A stretch of 15,852 nt of DNA from Syntrophales bacterium (lineage in GTDB: Bacteria; Desulfobacterota; Syntrophia; Syntrophales; UBA2210): NCBI GenBank assembly GCA_030655735.1, contig JAUSPK010000159.1, forward strand, positions 1-15,852, given 5' to 3'. The notes beneath the pieces were generated by a model. The model was not told the origin of the DNA, searched no databases, and saw only the letters and a program-made list of their open reading frames with translations. Positions 13,785 to 15,852 of this stretch are shown piece after piece. How positions within the stretch are numbered: the stretch's first letter is position 1; the number at the start of each line of letters is the position of its first letter. Both the position numbers and the translations under genes were made by a program.

Positions 13785-14441
13785 CTATTGTTTGAGATCA
13801 GCGATGAATGTGTTGGAAGATTCAATCGATTCATTCATCACCCTGACCAGTGTGTCGATCTTTCCCCGCAGGGCGGAAAATTCAACGTTGAGGGAGGTAA
13901 TCGCCTGGGCGTTGAGGTTGTGTTTCAGAAAGAGGACGTTGTCGTAAAATGTGCCGAGCACCGGCTTCATGCCCTTTTCGGCCCGGTGCATCCCGGCGAG
14001 CATCCCCCGGTACCGCGACTGTGTTGCCTCCAACTGCTTCCTGCTGGACGCGCGCAGGTCGGCTCTCTTGTACAGATCGAGTTCGTGCTTCCACTCGTCG
14101 AAGAGGGCATCGGCAACCGCCTCCACCCTGCCGATTCGCGCGGACACCTTCTCGGCCGCCTTCTTGCAGTCTTCATACTCCGCGTTCAGTTTCTCATACG
14201 CCTTTTTCAGGTCGGTATCCTTCAGCTTGACGACGGAGGCGAACTGTTCCAGGGCCGATTTGAACTGTTTCTGGGCATCGACCTGGGAGTCACGCGCGTC
14301 TTTGACCCGATCGGCGAGGATATCGCGCTTGTGGATGCCTGCTCTTTCCATGGCATCATAATACGTCGTGGCGCATCCCCCGAGCAGGGGGAGGGCCAGG
14401 GCGGCGATCACGATCAACCGGACAGATATACGGGATGTCAT
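13785..14441 (-). CDS. DUF2959 family outer-membrane-type lipoprotein
   Basis: This is a lipoprotein of about 218 residues. The signal peptide ends in the lipobox LGGC with Cys23 (counted from the ATG at 14441); Ala follows Cys, so outer-membrane sorting is expected. The mature part is almost entirely charged helix, from YDAMERAGIHKRDILADRV and DARDSQVDAQKQFKSALEQF to LKHNLNAQAITSLNVEF, and is likely a coiled coil. These phrases match the DUF2959 family, whose role is unknown to me. Three ATG codons lie in a row (14447, 14444, 14441); AGGGA is best spaced for the third. It sits between a half-length GDT1 transporter and a CaCA antiporter, which may hint at a role near cation transport. Confidence 0.9.
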   Translation of the reverse strand: MTSRISVRLIVIAALALPLLGGCATTYYDAMERAGIHKRDILADRVKDARDSQVDAQKQFKSALEQFASVVKLKDTDLKKAYEKLNAEYEDCKKAAEKVSARIGRVEAVADALFDEWKHELDLYKRADLRASSRKQLEATQSRYRGMLAGMHRAEKGMKPVLGTFYDNVLFLKHNLNAQAITSLNVEFSALRGKIDTLVRVMNESIESSNTFIADLKQ

Positions 14442-14487
14442 CATCATTCCCTTTTCTTATGGTCTGTTCAGCGGCCTTTGTATCTTC

Positions 14488-14760
14488 TCACGCCCGGAAG
14501 ACGGTCACGAAACCGATAGCGATGAAGCCTATCCCCGCAATGATGGAAAGATACTTCTCGCTGATATAGTTGGAAACGAAGCTGCCCGCGAGGACGCCGA
14601 TTGCTGACGCGACGATAAGGGCCAGGGACGCACCCATGAAGACGGTCAGCTTGCTCACGCCCTTGTCCGTCGCGAAGAGCATGGTGGCCAACTGCGTCTT
14701 GTCACCGAGCTCCGCGATAAAGACAGCCGAAAATACAACTGAGAGGGTTTTTAAATCCAC
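14488..14760 (-). CDS. Half-length GDT1/TMEM165 (UPF0016) family cation transporter
   Basis: This 90-residue membrane protein has three hydrophobic segments and one copy of the family's signature E-x-G-D-K-(T/S), seen here as ELGDKTQLAT (17-26). GDT1/UPF0016 proteins move Mn2+ or Ca2+ and normally have two such repeats (about 190-200 residues). Single-repeat versions are thought to dimerise, with like or unlike partners. No second half-gene lies next to it, so a homodimer is the simplest guess. The start is GTG at 14760 with AAGGAG 7 nt upstream; the frame extends to 14826, but that part is Cys/Arg-rich and lacks a ribosome-binding site. It lies 73 nt after the CMD gene and 46 nt before the DUF2959 gene. 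Confidence 0.9.
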   Translation of the reverse strand: MDLKTLSVVFSAVFIAELGDKTQLATMLFATDKGVSKLTVFMGASLALIVASAIGVLAGSFVSNYISEKYLSIIAGIGFIAIGFVTVFRA

Positions 14761-14797
14761 GATTTTTCTCCTTACCTGAATTGAACAGCGAGCGCAT

Positions 14798-14819
14798 TCC
14801 CCGCTGCTTGCGGCGGGGA
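14798..14819 (-). other. GC-rich hairpin between the CMD and GDT1-like genes
   Basis: TCCCCGC (14819-14813 on the minus strand) pairs with GCGGGGA (14804-14798), a 7-bp stem with an 8-nt loop, 14 nt past the CMD stop. No T-run follows, so it is more likely an mRNA processing or stability element than a terminator. The function is unknown. Confidence 0.45.
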
Positions 14820-14833
14820 GCTTCAATAAACAC

Positions 14834-15181
14834 TCAGTCGCTGAGATTCAGCGACTCCAATACCTCCAGGGCGAAGCGTGCGTGTGCCGTCGCGGGTCCC
14901 CCGCCCATCTCGATCCCGACCTCGATGGCCTCGATGATTTCCCCCTCCGTCGCCCCTTCATTTGCCGCCTGCTCAATATGCCACTGCATGCAGGATTCGC
15001 AGTTGATGACGACGGATATACCGACGGCTATCAGCTCCTTCTCCTTGCGTTTCAGCTCGCCGTCACGGTATGTGGCCTTTTCCATCTCGAGAAAGGCCTC
15101 GTACACCCGGGACCCCTTCTTCACCAGCGTGGTGTGTGCCTTTTTCCTCAACCGGGATATCTCTCTGAGCTTGTCCGTCAT
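14834..15181 (-). CDS. AhpD/carboxymuconolactone decarboxylase-like CxxC protein
   Basis: This 115-residue soluble all-helical protein of the CMD/AhpD fold carries the redox motif Cys61-Glu-Ser-Cys64 followed by His68 (CESCMQWH). This is the CxxCxxxH pattern of peroxidase-type (AhpD-like) members rather than of true decarboxylases. A typical tail follows: GATEGEIIEAIEVGIEMGGGPA (76-97). It probably acts as a thiol-dependent hydroperoxide reductase or disulfide reductase, but partner and substrate are unknown. The ATG at 15181 follows AAGGG at 5-6 nt. Both active-site positions are ordinary Cys codons here, which is of note because my understanding is that some relatives use selenocysteine at the first position. 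The HD gene ends 71 nt upstream. Confidence 0.92.
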   Translation of the reverse strand: MTDKLREISRLRKKAHTTLVKKGSRVYEAFLEMEKATYRDGELKRKEKELIAVGISVVINCESCMQWHIEQAANEGATEGEIIEAIEVGIEMGGGPATAHARFALEVLESLNLSD

Positions 15182-15252
15182 ATCAACCCTTCTTTTGCGG
15201 CATTCTACTGACCGGCGTGTACGAAACGCAACAATAAACAGCCCCGTCCCCG

Positions 15253-15852
15253 CTATATCGTATATGAATCAAACAGCCTGCGCTCCGTCTCCCCCGTGAT
15301 TGTGGCGGTCACCTCCACAAAGGGCGCGAGAGGGGAGTGCTCCAGTTTGCCCCTCAGCAGTTGATCAACCTGGAAGATCCCGGCGGAATTGGAGAGTTTG
15401 ATCTCGATGCAGACCGGTTTCTTTGTCCCTTTTATGATATTGACCTCATCCACGGCCTGCGCGGAGACGGAATGGATATTGATCTGCCCCGACTCAAAGG
15501 GGATCCGGGAACGTCCCAGGGTCATATCCGTCGCGTCGGCTATCTTCAGGACGCCGGCCTCGATCGTCAGGCACGTCTCGTCGGAACCGTGGGCAACAAT
15601 GGCATGCAGGGTCTCGGACACCATCGTCGTCAGGTCCGGCTCCTCGTAGATCCCCTCCAGAAGCTCGCGTGCCTTGCGAAAGGCTATGAAGAGGCTGTAT
15701 CGCTCATGGTGGTCCCGATGCACGGAGATCCCCGCGTCGTGCAGGCAGGCCGCCAGCACCACGATCACCTCCGCGTCTTCGGGGGTCAGACCGTGATTCG
15801 TGACGACACTTGGCTCAACCCCCCCCTTGACCAGGAGGCGGATGATGCGCAG
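15253..15852 (-). CDS. HD-domain metal-dependent phosphohydrolase, C-terminal 199 residues (cut by window edge)
   Basis: The frame enters from the right edge (first codon at 15852) and ends in TAG at 15253. Visible HD-type metal ligands are His20 (VTNHGLTPEDAEV) and the His38-Asp39 pair (AACLHDAGISVHRDHHE), followed by His45 and His48-49, numbered from the window edge. Downstream comes a well-conserved unit: ETLHAI, LTIEAGVLKIADATDMTLGR, SRIPFESG, NIHSVSAQAV and NSAGIFQVDQLLRGKLEHS. I recognise this as a widespread archaeal/bacterial HD hydrolase family without a firm substrate. A GTG at 15768 is in frame, but coding sequence clearly continues upstream through LRIIRLLVKGG, so it is not the start. 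It may head the minus-strand operon with the CMD gene. Confidence 0.92.
   Translation of the reverse strand: MRIIRLLVKGGVEPSVVTNHGLTPEDAEVIVVLAACLHDAGISVHRDHHERYSLFIAFRKARELLEGIYEEPDLTTMVSETLHAIVAHGSDETCLTIEAGVLKIADATDMTLGRSRIPFESGQINIHSVSAQAVDEVNIIKGTKKPVCIEIKLSNSAGIFQVDQLLRGKLEHSPLAPFVEVTATITGETERRLFDSYTI

Noticed and set aside
14761..14833. Manganese (yybP-ykoY) riboswitch upstream of the GDT1-like gene
   Set aside because: This class often precedes such transporters, but only 73 nt are available and I see a single GC-rich hairpin, not the conserved two-arm core.

Overview
The window looks like ordinary chromosome from a GC-rich Gram-negative bacterium, most likely a member of the Desulfobacterota (the former Deltaproteobacteria). 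That guess rests on four things: a small Lys-rich protein beside a cold-shock gene, a DUF2959 lipoprotein, an RND/LolA-like envelope export pair, and apparent use of selenocysteine. No phage, IS element, CRISPR array, tRNA or rRNA was seen. Nearly all sequence is accounted for by about 15 real genes; most other long open frames are shadows of these.

Left part (1-2765, all minus strand): the 5' part of an ABC-F ATPase; a 50-residue Lys-rich protein with a TTG start, followed by a terminator; a CspA-family cold-shock protein with its own promoter, a leader of about 130 nt and a strong terminator; and a two-gene operon made of a FrnE/DsbA-like oxidoreductase and a cation diffusion facilitator. 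The oxidoreductase gene is the highlight. Its frame is interrupted exactly at the first catalytic cysteine of the CPWC motif by a TGA. The reading frame is open on both sides, and a SECIS-like hairpin lies directly downstream. The simplest reading is a selenoprotein with a U-P-W-C active site.

Middle (2766-7386): a 400-bp divergent intergenic region with a good minus-strand promoter for the selenoprotein operon; a small unrecognised conserved-looking protein; a DUF554 membrane protein in an operon with a divergent YchF/Obg-like P-loop NTPase; and an outer-membrane beta-barrel protein carrying an N-terminal SPOR (peptidoglycan-binding) domain.

Envelope export block (7439-10883, minus): an 892-residue MMPL/RND transporter followed by a periplasmic LolA-like protein. 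They converge on the SPOR-barrel gene across a possible two-way terminator. Together the three could form an inner membrane - periplasm - outer membrane route for a hydrophobic substrate, which is an inference.

Right part (11111-15852): a bifunctional NAD(P)HX epimerase/dehydratase on the plus strand. Facing it on the minus strand is a run of five genes: an HD-domain hydrolase (cut by the window edge), an AhpD/CMD-like CxxC protein, a half-length GDT1-type cation transporter, a DUF2959 lipoprotein and a CaCA-type cation antiporter. The last three suggest a link to divalent cation homeostasis.
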